Translations under genes and position numbers: made by a program | Origin: Planctomycetota bacterium | GTDB taxonomy: Bacteria > Planctomycetota > PLA2 > JAEUHO01 | NCBI GenBank assembly: GCA_024639415.1 | Contig: JAHEIK010000279.1 | Location: forward strand, 1-5,744 | Length of the DNA: 5,744 nt | Direction of reading: 5' to 3' | The notes under the pieces: model-generated | What the model was told of the DNA's origin: nothing | The model's database searches: none | What the model saw: only the letters and a program-made list of their open reading frames with translations | Part shown: positions 5,528-5,744 of the stretch, one piece after another | Numbering within the stretch: position 1 is the first letter of the stretch | Layout of the letters: each line of letters begins with the position of its first letter

Positions 5528-5553
5528 TTCGCGTCCTCGCGCCCTGACGCGAA
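5528..5553 (-). terminator. Strong hairpin downstream of tRNA-Leu
   Basis: TTCGCGTC (5528-5535) and GACGCGAA (5546-5553) form a perfect 8-bp stem with a 10-base loop, about 30 bases past the tRNA 3' end in its transcription direction. There is no following T-run, so it may act as a 3' processing or Rho-assisted end rather than a classical terminator. Confidence 0.35.
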
Positions 5554-5581
5554 CGGGTGGCCGCTGAGGGCCATTGATGGT

Positions 5582-5668
5582 TGGTGCCGGAGGTGGGACT
5601 CGAACCCACAAGCCCGTTAAGGGCGGGGGATTTTGAATCCCCTGCGTATGCCATTCCGCCACTCCGGC
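5582..5668 (-). tRNA. tRNA-Leu (anticodon CAA)
   Basis: Read on the minus strand this is an 87-nt class II tRNA with CCA encoded. The acceptor stem pairs GCCGGAG with CUCCGGC, with discriminator A followed by CCA (5582-5584). The D arm contains GCG..UGGCAUACGC. The anticodon stem pairs GGGGA with UCCCC around the loop UUCAAAA, giving anticodon CAA (5633-5635), which reads UUG. The long variable arm forms a GCCC/GGGC stem, and the T arm is GUGGG-UUCGAGU-CCCAC. Together the long variable arm and the anticodon identify leucine. The A following the anticodon is normal. tRNA-Leu genes are frequent integration sites, and no integrase gene is seen nearby. Confidence 0.96.
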
Positions 5669-5744
5669 AGGCGTGCGTCGGAGGGCTAAGGAAAGGCGCA
5701 CGCGGCGGGCGACGCAAGAGGATTCGGGGACGCACCCCGGAGCC
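5669..5744. other. Region upstream of tRNA-Leu
   Basis: This should hold the tRNA promoter on the minus strand. A TTGCGT and a TTAGCC can be found there, but they are about 22 bp apart, too far for a standard promoter, so no promoter is called. No coding feature is supported. Confidence 0.3.

Larger units (their letters stand above)
5351..5581. other. Non-coding stretch between small ORF and tRNA
   Basis: I see no convincing gene here. The stretch holds a CCGTGC/GCACGG hairpin with a 3-base loop (5404-5418), a 13-bp direct repeat pair, a 10-bp copy of the tRNA 3' end, and two inverted repeats just downstream of the tRNA (5528-5553 and 5558-5573). These are listed separately where clear. Confidence 0.5.

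Overview
The window is GC-rich, with strong G/C bias at third codon positions, good Shine-Dalgarno sites and a CCA-encoding bacterial tRNA. This points to a high-GC bacterium. The mix of an accessory transposon, a cysteine-repeat secreted-type protein and a membrane-anchored lineage protein would fit Myxococcota-like or Planctomycetota-like genomes, but nothing here fixes the taxon.

Positions 73-3478 form an apparently complete 3.4-kb transposable element, bounded by imperfect inverted repeats of about 51 bp that begin TGTGCTCCC. It carries four same-strand genes in one tightly coupled operon: a 453-aa DDE transposase, two small helix-turn-helix/coiled-coil proteins that are paralogous to each other, and a second, different 370-aa DDE transposase. 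Each junction is coupled: TGATG between genes 1 and 2, a 53-bp overlap between 2 and 3, and ATGA between 3 and 4. The last gene ends inside the right inverted repeat. No AAA+ ATPase, resolvase or passenger gene is present. Two complete but dissimilar DDE enzymes plus two small HTH partners in one inverted-repeat-bounded unit is the most noteworthy thing in the window.

To the right, the element abuts a 5'-truncated reading frame (3479-4110) made of thirteen tandem ~15-residue repeats. Each has one cysteine, and every cysteine sits in a D-x-x-C motif. No start codon lies between the element and the first repeats, so the host gene looks broken. The left flank (1-72) does not resemble these repeats, so the two flanks do not obviously rejoin into one gene. 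A hairpin overlaps the repeat gene's stop codon. It is followed by a 322-aa protein with an N-terminal membrane anchor, a disordered linker and a helical TPR-like domain.

The right end holds a possible small minus-strand gene (5171-5350), a roughly 230-bp non-coding stretch with short direct and inverted repeats, and a well-formed minus-strand tRNA-Leu (anticodon CAA, 5582-5668). A 10-bp copy of the tRNA's 3' end lies 78 bp downstream of it.
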